A DNA stretch of 64,000 bases, taken from positions 1-64,000 of the forward strand of contig DDPE01000036.1 in the NCBI GenBank assembly GCA_002342035.1, in the 5' to 3' direction. Below the pieces are notes generated by a model. The model was not told where the DNA came from. It saw nothing but the letters and a program-made list of their open reading frames with translations, and did not search any database. Below, piece after piece: positions 26,306 to 35,688 of this stretch. Both the position numbers and the translations under genes were made by a program. Positions within the stretch are counted from its first letter, which is position 1. Every line of letters begins with the position of its first letter. The DNA is from Asticcacaulis sp. UBA2476. GTDB taxonomy: Bacteria; Pseudomonadota; Alphaproteobacteria; Caulobacterales; Caulobacteraceae.

Positions 26306-26857
26306 ATGCCTGTTTCACATTCGATTTTAGTCCGCAAAGCCACCTTTGCGGACTTTTCCGCCATAACCGAAATTTACGGCCATAACTGCCTTTATGGGAC
26401 GGGCACCTTCGCGCTGGAACCCGCCACGCCGCAGGAGATGATGTCGCGCTGGCATGAGATACGCCAAATGGACCTGCCTTATCTGGTGGCTGTGGAAGGT
26501 GATCATGTGCTTGGCTTTGCCTATGCGTCACCCTTTCGAGCCCGGCCCGGATACCGCTACGGCATTGAAGACAGCATCTATATCCACCCTGACCACCACG
26601 GAAAGGGTATAGGAAAGGCGTTATTGTCCGAATTGGTCACCACGACAACCGAACTGGGCTATTACACCATGATCGCTGTCATCGGGGATGGTGAAAATGC
26701 AGCTTCGATTGGCGTTCATAAATCCATGGGGTTTGTGGAAACCGGCCGATTGCCCAATGCCGGTTACAAACTTGGCCGCTGGCTAGACGTGGTTTTCATG
26801 TGCCGTGAATTGCGGCCATTAGACAATCCCCCCGTGGGGATGGGCTGGAGCCAGTAG
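26306..26857 (+). CDS. GNAT N-acetyltransferase (phosphinothricin acetyltransferase-like)
   Basis: A 183-residue acetyl-CoA-dependent acetyltransferase. The GNAT acetyl-CoA loop is seen as HPDHHGKGIGKALL (about residues 93-106), preceded by EDSIYI and followed by the AVIGDGENAASIGVHKSMGFVETG segment usual in the PAT/YncA group, which acetylate amino groups of small molecules including methionine sulfoximine. The substrate is not shown by sequence. Its ATG directly follows the stop of the oligopeptidase gene, suggesting translational coupling. Confidence 0.88.
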   Translation: MPVSHSILVRKATFADFSAITEIYGHNCLYGTGTFALEPATPQEMMSRWHEIRQMDLPYLVAVEGDHVLGFAYASPFRARPGYRYGIEDSIYIHPDHHGKGIGKALLSELVTTTTELGYYTMIAVIGDGENAASIGVHKSMGFVETGRLPNAGYKLGRWLDVVFMCRELRPLDNPPVGMGWSQ

Positions 26858-26980
26858 ATCGTCCTGTTGTCATAGCTAATTCCGCTTAAGCTCGGAAAAT
26901 TCGACCCATTCATGGTCCGTAAATTGTGGCCCGGAAATTGCTTAATCTGTCGAACAAGCAGATCGTAGCAACGGTGTCAT

Positions 26981-28129
26981 ATGACCAGTCTTAAATTTTT
27001 ACTGCCCCAGCCACCGGTGGGGGCTGTGCGCGACCCGGTCATAGATATTGCCCGCGGTAGTGCCATGCTGCTTGTCATATTTGGCCATACCCTGCTGATC
27101 TTTTTCCTTGCGCGTCCTGATGGTGGATTTGATCCTTATGCCTTTGCGACGGCTCAGGCTATACAATCCTTCCATATGCCGGCCTTTTATTTCATTTCCG
27201 GTATGGCGGCCTTGCGCCTGCATGAGCGTAATTTTTACCAGGTTGTGTCGCAAGCCCTAACGCTCGTCTTCTTTGCCTATACCACACACCTTATAGCTGT
27301 GCCGTTAGTGGGTACCGTTCATGGTGATTTTAGCCATCCTGCAAGCCTCGTTAAGATGGCCGTGCGCCCCTTGTTATTGGGTAAGGATTTCGCGCTCATG
27401 GTACCGTGGTTCCTGATATCTTTGGCAGCCGTACAATGCCTGGCCTGGGTTTATCTCCATAGCTCGCGCATGGTCAGGATAGCCCTTGCAACCAGTCTGA
27501 TAGCTATTTTCATCGCTGATGCCAACGGCCTTAAGGTCGTGTTCATGGACAACACCTGGGGCATCGGTCTATTCTTTTTCCTGATGGGGCGTGCGTTCAG
27601 CGGCGCTAAAAAACCAGCAATCACACCTCGGCTCGCCGCCGTCACTGCATCGGTAACAATAGGGCTTGTTACCATCCTTCATCCCCTGAATAAGGGATGC
27701 CCTTTAGATCCGGTTTCAAATTGCAATCAAAGCATTTACCCGTCCTTTGGTGTTAATATCGTTGCCGGGCAGGTAGGCTTTTTACCCCTGTTTCTGGTGA
27801 CCGCATTTCTGGGCATTGCCAGCCTGATCTTACTCGCGCAAGCCGTGAAACCCTTCCGTGCATCGGCCTTGCTGGTCTGGATTGGTCAAAACACCCTGAG
27901 CCTGCTAATCTTAAACGGGGCTTTTCTGGTCCTTGCTACGCCGGTGTTGGCCGCGCACATCTCACTCAGACCATGGGCATGGCTAATGTGGTCTGTTCTT
28001 ATTACTGCGGGACATGTAGCGATTTTACCGCTTATTAAACCGGGGATGGACCGGCTTCAAAACCTTTGTCGCCAGGCCGGTGACGGTGTAATCCACATAG
28101 CCCAAAAACATTTTCCGGAAGGGATTTAG
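26981..28129 (+). CDS. Membrane acyltransferase (acyltransferase 3 / OpgC-like)
   Basis: A 382-residue protein with about ten membrane helices. The beginning DIARGSAMLLVIFGHTLL carries the conserved Arg-His pattern of acyltransferase 3 proteins, which move acyl groups such as acetyl or succinyl onto envelope glycans; SFHMPAFYFISGMA and VPWFLISLAAVQCLAWVYL also fit. It could modify lipid A, O-antigen or periplasmic glucans. It is convergent with lpxB, the stops being 5 bases apart, but belongs to the opposite strand. Substrate unknown. Confidence 0.83.
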   Translation: MTSLKFLLPQPPVGAVRDPVIDIARGSAMLLVIFGHTLLIFFLARPDGGFDPYAFATAQAIQSFHMPAFYFISGMAALRLHERNFYQVVSQALTLVFFAYTTHLIAVPLVGTVHGDFSHPASLVKMAVRPLLLGKDFALMVPWFLISLAAVQCLAWVYLHSSRMVRIALATSLIAIFIADANGLKVVFMDNTWGIGLFFFLMGRAFSGAKKPAITPRLAAVTASVTIGLVTILHPLNKGCPLDPVSNCNQSIYPSFGVNIVAGQVGFLPLFLVTAFLGIASLILLAQAVKPFRASALLVWIGQNTLSLLILNGAFLVLATPVLAAHISLRPWAWLMWSVLITAGHVAILPLIKPGMDRLQNLCRQAGDGVIHIAQKHFPEGI

Positions 28130-28134
28130 GGTAG

Positions 28135-29325
28135 TCAAGCTCGTGTCAGTTTGAGAAAATCGACAACGCTCTGTGCGGCCAGTTCGGCGGGTGGGCGCTG
28201 CCCACGGCCCATCTGATCAAGGGCCGCGTACTGCGCTTCAATCTGTGACCGGCGCACCTGTGGATTATCCAGTCGCTCGCGCACTGCGCGCACCAGATTA
28301 TCCACCGTGCAGTCTTTTTGAAGATATTCAGGTGCAATTGCCTTACCGGCAACAATGTTGAACAGTGTCACATATTTCAAAGACGACAGCGCCTTGAAAA
28401 TATAATAGGTCAACGGCTCGACCTTATAGGCAATGATCATGGGACAGCCCGCAAGGGCCAGTTCCGTCGAGACCGTACCCGAACACGCCAGCGCAAGATC
28501 TGCTGTCTTCATGGCGCCAAGCTTTTCAGCTTCAGAGTCAATCAGATACACGCGGTCCTTAATGTCCCCGATCGCCTCATGCACCAAAGCTCTGACGGTA
28601 TCCGCGACCGGTAATACGACCTTTAGATCAGGCCGCTCCGCCAATAACTGCTCAATTGTGGCTTTAAATACCGGCATAAGGCGTTTGATTTCGGCGGGGC
28701 GGCTGCCCGGCAGAACCAGCAACATCTGCTGCCCGTCTTTTCGATCGATGCCCCGGGAAACGGCATCAGGGTCGGCTTTAGTGAAATCGACATTCAATGC
28801 CGGGTTACCGACCACTACGGTCTTTAACCCCTCGCGCTCAAAATAAGGGGCATCCATCGGGTGCAGCGCCAGCAAAAGATCAACACTGCGCGCCAGGGTT
28901 TTGGCACGCCCCGGACGCGTTGCCCAGACCTGTGGCCCGACATATTTAATCAATGCCACATCCGGCATAACCGCCCGGATAGCGTGGGCGACCCTTAAGG
29001 TGAACCCCCAGGAATCGATCAGTATCACAGCATCTGGTTTTTCACGGATAGCCAGTGCAACCGTATCGGCTACCCGCGCTTTGACGCGTTTATAGGCCTT
29101 CAAGCCTTCGACCATGCCCAAAATTGACAATTCGGCAATATCAAACGGACTTTTAAGGCCAAGTGCCGCCATACGCGCGCCTCCAACGCCTACGAACCGC
29201 AACTCAACATCCGAACGGGCTTTGAGTTGTGCCATCAGCCCCGCACCCAGCACGTCCCCCGACGCCTCGGCGGCTACCAGCATGATAGTTTTAACGGGTC
29301 GGGCTGTCGCTGTCGTCGAAGCCAT
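28135..29325 (-). CDS. lpxB: Lipid-A-disaccharide synthase
   Basis: Joins UDP-2,3-diacylglucosamine to lipid X to give the lipid A disaccharide, at the cytoplasmic face of the inner membrane. The 397-residue protein has the GT19 start MLVAAEASGDVLGAGLM and blocks FVGVGGARMAALGL, ILIDSWGFTLR, KYVGPQVWATRPGR and ALACSGTVSTELALAGCPMI. The ATG at 29325 is chosen because GGGAG lies 9 bases upstream; it overlaps the end of lpxI by 35 bases. An ATG at 29283 is possible. It ends the lpx series on the minus strand. Confidence 0.95.
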   Translation of the reverse strand: MASTTATARPVKTIMLVAAEASGDVLGAGLMAQLKARSDVELRFVGVGGARMAALGLKSPFDIAELSILGMVEGLKAYKRVKARVADTVALAIREKPDAVILIDSWGFTLRVAHAIRAVMPDVALIKYVGPQVWATRPGRAKTLARSVDLLLALHPMDAPYFEREGLKTVVVGNPALNVDFTKADPDAVSRGIDRKDGQQMLLVLPGSRPAEIKRLMPVFKATIEQLLAERPDLKVVLPVADTVRALVHEAIGDIKDRVYLIDSEAEKLGAMKTADLALACSGTVSTELALAGCPMIIAYKVEPLTYYIFKALSSLKYVTLFNIVAGKAIAPEYLQKDCTVDNLVRAVRERLDNPQVRRSQIEAQYAALDQMGRGQRPPAELAAQSVVDFLKLTRA

Positions 29326-30145
29326 AGATGAATACTCCCAATCGGTCCGCCGTCGCATAGGTAGCGGTTTTGTCAACGACCAGCAGTTTCCCCACCTGCC
29401 CAACTATGCCGCATAAACCAGCTTGCGCCACCGCCTCTACTGTTGATACGCCAATGGTCGGCATATCTAGGCGCAAGTCCTGTATGGGCTTGGCCACCTT
29501 AGCCAAAACCCCCTTGCGATCCGCAAGCGAGCCTTTAAGGGCTGGTGAAAGACCACTAATGCGCGCAAGCATCAAGTCAGTCCCCTCCTGAGCCTCAACG
29601 GCCAGTGTGATTTTATTTGCCACCACAGCCGCCTGACCAATGTCCAGAGCCCCGATCACATTGGCAATCCGAATAGCCTCAACCATATCGTCATGGGCTT
29701 TGACGGACGGTTCAGGCCCAGCTTGAAGGCCATGACCAACCAAAAGCTGCGGGTTAGCCTCATGCGCCCCTTCAATAACATACCCTTTAGACTCAAACAT
29801 ATGGGCAACTTGCCGCAGGAGGCCGTCGTCACCACCCCGTCCTGCCGCCTGAATGGCGGGCAAATGGGCAGCCCCCCCGGCATCATGTTCAAGCGTATCA
29901 AAATCAGGTCGACGCACATATCCGACCATACATATGTTTTGGCAGGCTTCCTGCGCCAACAGACCAAATATGTGGCCAAAATCCCCCAGTCCAACATCAT
30001 AGCCGGGGTGTTCGTTCAGTTCTACCTCAGCGAATTCCTTAAGACGCAGGACGCAATAGGGACGACCGGTTGCCTTAAGATAACGCGCCACTTCGACCGG
30101 AACCGCGCCCCCGCCCGCGATAAGCGCCAGTTTGCCCGACGTCAC
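29291..30145 (-). CDS. lpxI: UDP-2,3-diacylglucosamine pyrophosphatase LpxI
   Basis: Hydrolyses UDP-2,3-diacylglucosamine to lipid X plus UMP, between LpxD and LpxB. It is the LpxI (formerly DUF1009) type, used by alphaproteobacteria instead of LpxH. The 284-residue protein begins KLALIAGGGAVPVEVARYL and has the family segments ICMVGYVRRPDF, RGGDDGLLRQVA and PTIGVSTVEAVAQAGLCGI. It sits 4 bases downstream of lpxA and overlaps lpxB, consistent with a tightly coupled operon. Confidence 0.94.
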   Translation of the reverse strand: MTSGKLALIAGGGAVPVEVARYLKATGRPYCVLRLKEFAEVELNEHPGYDVGLGDFGHIFGLLAQEACQNICMVGYVRRPDFDTLEHDAGGAAHLPAIQAAGRGGDDGLLRQVAHMFESKGYVIEGAHEANPQLLVGHGLQAGPEPSVKAHDDMVEAIRIANVIGALDIGQAAVVANKITLAVEAQEGTDLMLARISGLSPALKGSLADRKGVLAKVAKPIQDLRLDMPTIGVSTVEAVAQAGLCGIVGQVGKLLVVDKTATYATADRLGVFIYGFDDSDSPTR

Positions 30146-30149
30146 GGCT

Positions 30150-30938
30150 CTACTCCGCCGGCAGGCAGATGGGACGATTGGAATCCTCGCGAATAAAGTT
30201 CACGATTTCCACGATCTGCGCCACCTCGGAAAAGTTTTCGAGCACATCATCCAGTCGTTCCTGGAGTGTGCCCTCATCGGCAAACATCATCCGATAAGCG
30301 GTACGCAGCGACAAAATCAGATCCCGTGAAAAACCACGGCGCTTAAGGCCCACCAGATTGAGCCCCTCCAAACGGGCATGGTTCCCCCAAACCGAGCCAT
30401 AAGGAATGACATCCTTAGTCACCATCGCCGCGCCTCCCACGAAGCTATAGCGGCCGATACGGGCAAACTGATGCACGCCACACAGTCCGCCCAGGAATAC
30501 AAAGTCGCCAACCTGCACGTGGCCACCTAGCGATGCATTATTGGCCATGACGACATTGTTCCCGACCACGCAGTCATGGGCTACGTGTGAGCCGACCATA
30601 AACAAACAGTCATTCCCGACGCGGGTAACCGCACCGCCTTTGACGGTGCCAGTGTGCATGGTGACATGTTCACGGATCTGATTACGCTCGCCGACGATCA
30701 GACGCGTAACAGCGCTCTTGTCATGGGCCAGATGCTGAGGGTGACTGCCTAAAACAGCGAAGGGATGAACGACGGTCCCGGCCCCAATTTCAGTGTGGCC
30801 GGTAACCACAGCATGGGAAATCAGTTCTACGCCATCCCCTAAAATCACATCGGGCCCCACGACAGACCAGGGGCCAATTTTCACATCTGCCCCGATTTGG
30901 GAACCGTCATGGATAATAGCGCTGGGATGAACACTCAT
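30150..30938 (-). CDS. lpxA: UDP-N-acetylglucosamine 3-O-acyltransferase
   Basis: First enzyme of lipid A synthesis, transferring a 3-hydroxyacyl chain from ACP to UDP-GlcNAc in the cytoplasm. The 262-residue protein is a left-handed beta-helix built of hexapeptide repeats (residues 1 to ~180, for example IGADVKIGPWSVVG and AHDCVVGNNVVMANNASLGG) with a helical C-terminal end containing GLNLVGLKRRGF. Its ATG touches the fabZ stop codon (TAA-ATG), so the two are translationally coupled. Acyl-chain preference is not visible. Confidence 0.95.
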   Translation of the reverse strand: MSVHPSAIIHDGSQIGADVKIGPWSVVGPDVILGDGVELISHAVVTGHTEIGAGTVVHPFAVLGSHPQHLAHDKSAVTRLIVGERNQIREHVTMHTGTVKGGAVTRVGNDCLFMVGSHVAHDCVVGNNVVMANNASLGGHVQVGDFVFLGGLCGVHQFARIGRYSFVGGAAMVTKDVIPYGSVWGNHARLEGLNLVGLKRRGFSRDLILSLRTAYRMMFADEGTLQERLDDVLENFSEVAQIVEIVNFIREDSNRPICLPAE

Positions 30939-31448
30939 TTATTTTGGGCTTTCGACGACCATGGCCGCAAATTCGCATTCACAGACAACCTTGCCATTAA
31001 CATAGGCTTCGCCTTTGAATTTGAAGACATCGCCACGATGACGCAGAACCTCAACCTTCATGTGAAGCGTATCGCCAGGACGCACAGGACTTCTGAAGCG
31101 CGCACCATCAACCGACATAAAGAAGATCGTTTTGCCTTCGACATCGGCATCCAAAGACTTTGACATCAAAACCGCGCCGGTCTGGCCGATAGCTTCGATG
31201 ATCAGAACACCGGGCATGACCGGGTTTTCAGGAAAATGCCCTGGAAAAAACGGCTCATTGAAGGTGACATTCTTAATGCCCGTCATGCTTTTGTTCTTGA
31301 TCCAGTTCTCCCCACGATCAATCAACAAAAACGGATAGCGGTGGGGGATGCGCCGGAGAATTTCAGCATAGTCAATACTGTCACCAACCACCTGATCGGG
31401 ATTGACGGCCTGAATTTCGGCTACGGCCTGAGCGGCTTCTTCTGTCAT
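30939..31448 (-). CDS. fabZ: 3-hydroxyacyl-ACP dehydratase FabZ
   Basis: Dehydrates 3-hydroxyacyl-ACP in fatty acid elongation and so competes with LpxA and LpxD for the same substrate. The 169-residue protein has IPHRYPFLLIDR at 34-45 and the active-site segment PGHFPENPVMPGVLIIEA with His71 and Glu85. The start at 31448 is chosen because it gives the usual FabZ length and lies 7 bases past the lpxD stop; the frame extends further upstream into lpxD. The lpxD-fabZ-lpxA order is the classical one. Confidence 0.95.
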   Translation of the reverse strand: MTEEAAQAVAEIQAVNPDQVVGDSIDYAEILRRIPHRYPFLLIDRGENWIKNKSMTGIKNVTFNEPFFPGHFPENPVMPGVLIIEAIGQTGAVLMSKSLDADVEGKTIFFMSVDGARFRSPVRPGDTLHMKVEVLRHRGDVFKFKGEAYVNGKVVCECEFAAMVVESPK

Positions 31449-31455
31449 TGAGTGG

Positions 31456-32472
31456 TTAACCCTTATCTTTCTGAGCCGCCTGTTTAGACAGCCAGGCCGC
31501 TTCGCGCAAGAACTGACGCGAGGGTTTGGCCGGAAAACCAGACCACATCTCGCCTTCGGGCACATCTTTATAGACGACAGCCCCCGCAGCCACCTTGGCA
31601 CGCGCCCCCACAGCTATATGGTCGATCAATCCGGCACGGCCGCCAAACATCGCCCCATCACCGATGCGCGCCGATCCTGAAATGCCAGCGTGAGCCGCAA
31701 TAATGCACTGACGGCCAATCTGAACATTATGGGCGATCTGAACCATATTGTCGATCTTGGTCGCTTCACCGATCACCGTATCATCATAGGCGCCGCGATC
31801 GATACATGTGCCGGAACCGACGCTAATGTCATCCTGCAAGATAACCCTACCAAGTTGCGGCACGTCAATCAGCCCGCGCTCATCCCCGCTAACCCCAAAG
31901 CCCGCCTCACCAATATGAGCCCCGGAGGCGATATGGACACGATCTCCAATCAAGGCGCAGTAAACCGTGGCGTGAGCCCCAATCCGGCAATTGCGGCCAA
32001 TGGCACAGCCCGGCCCGATAACACTATAGGATTCTAACCGCGTACCCGACCCGATTTCTGCATTCTGACCAATAACCACGCCGATGCCGATATAAACATC
32101 GTCTTCAATGCGTGCTGTTGGGTGTACGGCGGCCATGCCGTCGTGATGAACTGGCTTATAAAGAGCATTGGCCAGCCGCGCCCACGCCGCCTGTGGTGAT
32201 TTCACAACCAGAGCCACCCCCTCCGCAGGCACCATTGCGGAGTCATCCTCGGTCACGAATACAAAACCAGCGCGCGTCTTTTTCAGCGAAGACAAATAGC
32301 GTCTATCGCTGAAAAATGCAGCCTCATCGGGCCCCGCAACGGATAAAGGGGCGCAGGCCCTTATTGGCCCGCCCCCTTTAACGGAAGTCTCAGTGTATTT
32401 CGCCCGTGTAAGCGCCACGACCTGATCCAAGTTGAGACTTGACGCGACCTCAAAAAATCTCGGATCAGGCAT
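31456..32472 (-). CDS. lpxD: UDP-3-O-acylglucosamine N-acyltransferase
   Basis: Adds the second (N-linked) acyl chain in lipid A synthesis. The 338-residue protein has an N-terminal uridine-binding domain (about 1-105) and then a long hexapeptide beta-helix (about 108-300) with YIGIGVVIGQNAEIGSG, AHIGEAGFGV and KIDNMVQIAHNVQIG, the last holding the family catalytic His region. It lies 24 bases after the Skp-like gene in the bamA-skp-lpxD-fabZ-lpxA order known from many Gram-negative bacteria. Confidence 0.95.
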   Translation of the reverse strand: MPDPRFFEVASSLNLDQVVALTRAKYTETSVKGGGPIRACAPLSVAGPDEAAFFSDRRYLSSLKKTRAGFVFVTEDDSAMVPAEGVALVVKSPQAAWARLANALYKPVHHDGMAAVHPTARIEDDVYIGIGVVIGQNAEIGSGTRLESYSVIGPGCAIGRNCRIGAHATVYCALIGDRVHIASGAHIGEAGFGVSGDERGLIDVPQLGRVILQDDISVGSGTCIDRGAYDDTVIGEATKIDNMVQIAHNVQIGRQCIIAAHAGISGSARIGDGAMFGGRAGLIDHIAVGARAKVAAGAVVYKDVPEGEMWSGFPAKPSRQFLREAAWLSKQAAQKDKG

Positions 32473-32496
32473 GAGTGTTTACGGACGTCCTGTTAT

Positions 32497-33165
32497 TTAG
32501 TTCTTTTTGGTTGCCGCGGCCGGTGCCGGGGCGGCTGCCGTCGGACGGGCTTGCGGCGTAATGCGCTCACGATCAAAGGTCATGGTTTTCTTGACAGCGT
32601 TAAGCTTGGTCACAACCTGTCCGGTTATATCCATAGCCGGGTTGGCAAAAAGAACCGAGTTACGATCAACCAGAATCCCGCAGCCTTTTTCAGTGTATAC
32701 GGCACGCAGTTGCGGCTCAAGGTCGGTAGCAATCAGACGCTGGGCCTTAGCTTCGGTTGCCTGAAGCTCCTGACCGCGCAATTGCACTTTCTGTTCAAAG
32801 CCCTGAACTTTACCCTGGAAGGCCTGAGCCTTGGTTTGCAGGGCCTCACCTTGCAGGGTCTTGGCGTTGACCTGATCCTGCAGTGACTTGCCTTCGGTTT
32901 CAATAGCTGTGCGTTCCGGCTTGATTTCAGCCTCAACCGCAGCGCTCAACTGGCGCATGCGCTCACCCGCCGACTTACCCACGTCGGAGCCGGCAATGGC
33001 GTCTTCAACCGAATAGACGCATACGCCCGGAATTACCGGACCTGGGTTCATGGCCGGTTGTGCCGGGGCGGCAGCCGGTGCCGTCTGGGCCGAAACCTGA
33101 CCGGCCATAAGCGCCGCAGCGCTGGCGAGAACGAGCAGAGATTTTTTCATAGATGTAACACTCAT
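32497..33165 (-). CDS. OmpH/Skp-like periplasmic chaperone
   Basis: A 222-residue exported protein in the Skp position between bamA and lpxD. A signal peptide (about residues 6-27, ending VSAQ) is followed by a Pro/Ala-rich stretch, then a long Gln/Lys/Glu-rich helical region (about 65-165: SLQDQVNAKTLQGEALQ and similar) typical of the Skp tentacles, and the DRNSVLFANPAMDIT segment that closes the trimer body. It would shield outer-membrane proteins on their way to BamA. The tail is Ala/Pro-rich and ends in Lys. A shorter start at 33150 (MKKSLL) is possible. Confidence 0.88.
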   Translation of the reverse strand: MSVTSMKKSLLVLASAAALMAGQVSAQTAPAAAPAQPAMNPGPVIPGVCVYSVEDAIAGSDVGKSAGERMRQLSAAVEAEIKPERTAIETEGKSLQDQVNAKTLQGEALQTKAQAFQGKVQGFEQKVQLRGQELQATEAKAQRLIATDLEPQLRAVYTEKGCGILVDRNSVLFANPAMDITGQVVTKLNAVKKTMTFDRERITPQARPTAAAPAPAAATKKN

Positions 33166-33209
33166 GGCTTTGTTGGTTTCCCGGAGACGTGCCTCCGGAG
33201 ATAAACGGT

Positions 33210-35591
33210 TTAGAACTGGGTAGACTGCGAGAAGCGGAAGGTTTCCGTCTTGTCATAATCTTCGCGCGAGAGGACCTGTGAAATATCGAACTGGATCGGC
33301 CCCATTGGGGATTTCCAGCGAATGGTCACACCAGCGGCCGCCCGCAATGACATATCATCTACGATATTTGTGTTCACGGTGCTACCACTCATCTTAAGGC
33401 GGTCATCCACACCGCCGAGCGTACCGAAATCCACGAATAAGGCTGTTTTGAGGCCGTATTGCTCAGGCAGACCGTTCGGGATGCCCAGTTCGACCGTACC
33501 GATGGCATAGGTTTGGCCGCCCAGGGCATAGGTTGAGCTTTGATCGCGCGGGCCGATACCAGCATTTTCAAAGCCGCGGAATGTCGTGCCGCCCTTGAAG
33601 AAGCGGTCATTGATGCGGACTGCGTCACCGCCAAATGGGGTTATATTTCCGGCTAAACCTTGCAGATGCAGGATCATGTCCTTACGGAAGCCGTAATACC
33701 AATGCGCCTCAAGTTCAGAGCGAACATATTTCACGTCACCGCCCAGGCCCGCAAAATCCTGACGGGCAATCGCCTGCCAGCCGCGCGTCGCCTGCACAAA
33801 GTCATTCCGACGGTCGAACGACAAGGTGTAGCCCACGCTCGATGTCACGCCGGTGCCGCAGCTATAGATAAGGTCATCACACTGGGTTGATGTGGTGCCG
33901 TAGGACAAGTCGTCCGAACGCAGGTTGTAGCGCAGGCGCAGCAGGCTATAGCCATTCAGGCTGTAGCCCAGACGCAGGCCAAAGCCGTTACTTTCGGACT
34001 TATAGCTGGTGTATTCCGAGTAATCGAGCGCCGATGAGAACAGGTCGATACCGGCCTGCACATCACGATTCAAGAAATGCGGTTCAGTAAAGCTGATGTC
34101 GACATTTCTCTGGATAGAGCCCGTTGAAATCCGGGCCCGCACGTTCTGGCCACGACCGCGGAAATTACGCTCAGTGATACCCACGTCAAAAATGAACTTT
34201 TCATAAGACGAGAAGCCTGCCCCAAACGACAGTTCGCCGGTGGGCTGCTCCGTGACCGCCACTTCGATATTGGTCTTGTCAGCCGTAGTCGATGGCACTT
34301 CCTTGATTTCAACGTCTTTGAAGAACCCAAGCGCGTTGACATACATCTTAGAGCGCTCAAGCAGGGCCTTATTGTAAGCATCGCCTTCGGATAGCAGCAT
34401 TTCGCGGCGAACGACACGATCGAGCGTGCGGCCATTGCCGACCACATCGATCTTATCGATATAGACGCGCGCACCTTCGCGGACATTATAGGTCACATCG
34501 ACGGTACGGTTCTGAGGATCGCCCTCGTCACGCGGGCGAATGTCCACAAACGCAAAACCTGCGGAACCGGCCGCAAAGGTCAGATTATCGACGCCTTTTT
34601 CGATCAGATCGCTTTCATAGAGATCGCCGCCTTTGAACGGAATAACACGTTCCAGATTCTGGGCATTCAGTTTGTCGTTTTCGGTTTTGACCGTAACACG
34701 ACCGAAGTTATATTTTTCACCTTCGTCCAGCGTGTAGGTTATCGCAAAGTCCTTACGATCCGGCGACAGTTCAGCCACGGACGACACCACGCGGAAATCA
34801 TAGTAACCGCGATTGGTGTAGTGCTTTCTCAACTGTTCACGGTCGTAATCCATACGGTCCGGATCATAGTTGTCGTTCGACGAGAAGAACTTCCACCAGA
34901 TCGACTTTTTAGTGACGACGACACTGGAAAGATCGCTGTCCGAGAAAGCTTTGTTGCCGATAAAGTTCATGCTCGACACACCGGTCTTGACGCCTTCATC
35001 GATTTCAAAAATCAGATCGACGCGCTTTTGCGGCAGTTCAACGATCTTAGGCGTGACGGTCGCGGAAATACGGCCAGATCGGCGGTAAAGTTCAATAATG
35101 CGCTGAACATCGGCCTGAACCTTGGCACGGGTAAACACACCGCGGGGACGGATAGTCACTTCTTCGCGCAGCTTGTCTTTGGATAGGGCGCTGTTGCCTT
35201 CAAAAACCACTTGGTTGATGATCGGGCTTTCGACAACGCTGACCACCATTTCAGCGCCATTCATGACGATCTGAACGTCGGAAAAAAGTTCTGTGCGGAA
35301 CAGGGTTTTTACCGACTGGTCAATGGCCAGAGGCGTTGCGGGCTGGCCCACCTGCACCGGCAGATACGAAATGATCGTCTGCGAATCGATGCGCTCATTA
35401 CCTTCGACACGGATACGGCCAATATTGATCGCCGCTTGTGGTGCCACCGCTGGCTGGGTCTGCACCGGATCAACAGGCGCCGTTTGCGCCATGGCCGGAG
35501 CGGTCAGAAGCCCTAGGCTTAGAAACGCCAGAACGCTGACGCCCGATTGAAGCTTTCGTGAAGAAGTATGCACGTTGAGGCCCTTAGTCAT
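33210..35591 (-). CDS. bamA: Outer-membrane protein assembly factor BamA
   Basis: Core of the BAM complex, which folds beta-barrel proteins into the outer membrane. The 793-residue protein has a signal peptide (cleavage near AMAQ, residue ~36), five POTRA domains (about 50-450, beginning IGRIRVEGNERIDSQTI), and a 16-strand Omp85 barrel with the conserved GGTTFRGFENAGIGPRD loop and the C-terminal IQFDISQVLSRE...FRFSQSTQF, ending in Phe. Sequence order rseP-bamA-skp-lpxD is standard. No clear ribosome-binding site is visible before the ATG. Confidence 0.97.
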   Translation of the reverse strand: MTKGLNVHTSSRKLQSGVSVLAFLSLGLLTAPAMAQTAPVDPVQTQPAVAPQAAINIGRIRVEGNERIDSQTIISYLPVQVGQPATPLAIDQSVKTLFRTELFSDVQIVMNGAEMVVSVVESPIINQVVFEGNSALSKDKLREEVTIRPRGVFTRAKVQADVQRIIELYRRSGRISATVTPKIVELPQKRVDLIFEIDEGVKTGVSSMNFIGNKAFSDSDLSSVVVTKKSIWWKFFSSNDNYDPDRMDYDREQLRKHYTNRGYYDFRVVSSVAELSPDRKDFAITYTLDEGEKYNFGRVTVKTENDKLNAQNLERVIPFKGGDLYESDLIEKGVDNLTFAAGSAGFAFVDIRPRDEGDPQNRTVDVTYNVREGARVYIDKIDVVGNGRTLDRVVRREMLLSEGDAYNKALLERSKMYVNALGFFKDVEIKEVPSTTADKTNIEVAVTEQPTGELSFGAGFSSYEKFIFDVGITERNFRGRGQNVRARISTGSIQRNVDISFTEPHFLNRDVQAGIDLFSSALDYSEYTSYKSESNGFGLRLGYSLNGYSLLRLRYNLRSDDLSYGTTSTQCDDLIYSCGTGVTSSVGYTLSFDRRNDFVQATRGWQAIARQDFAGLGGDVKYVRSELEAHWYYGFRKDMILHLQGLAGNITPFGGDAVRINDRFFKGGTTFRGFENAGIGPRDQSSTYALGGQTYAIGTVELGIPNGLPEQYGLKTALFVDFGTLGGVDDRLKMSGSTVNTNIVDDMSLRAAAGVTIRWKSPMGPIQFDISQVLSREDYDKTETFRFSQSTQF

Positions 35592-35688
35592 ATGTTCTAT
35601 ATCATTTTTATGTTCGGACGGCGGTCCGCGTTTCGCTAACCATAAACAATCGCAGCCACCGACACTTCGGTATTTGCAGAGTTGTTAA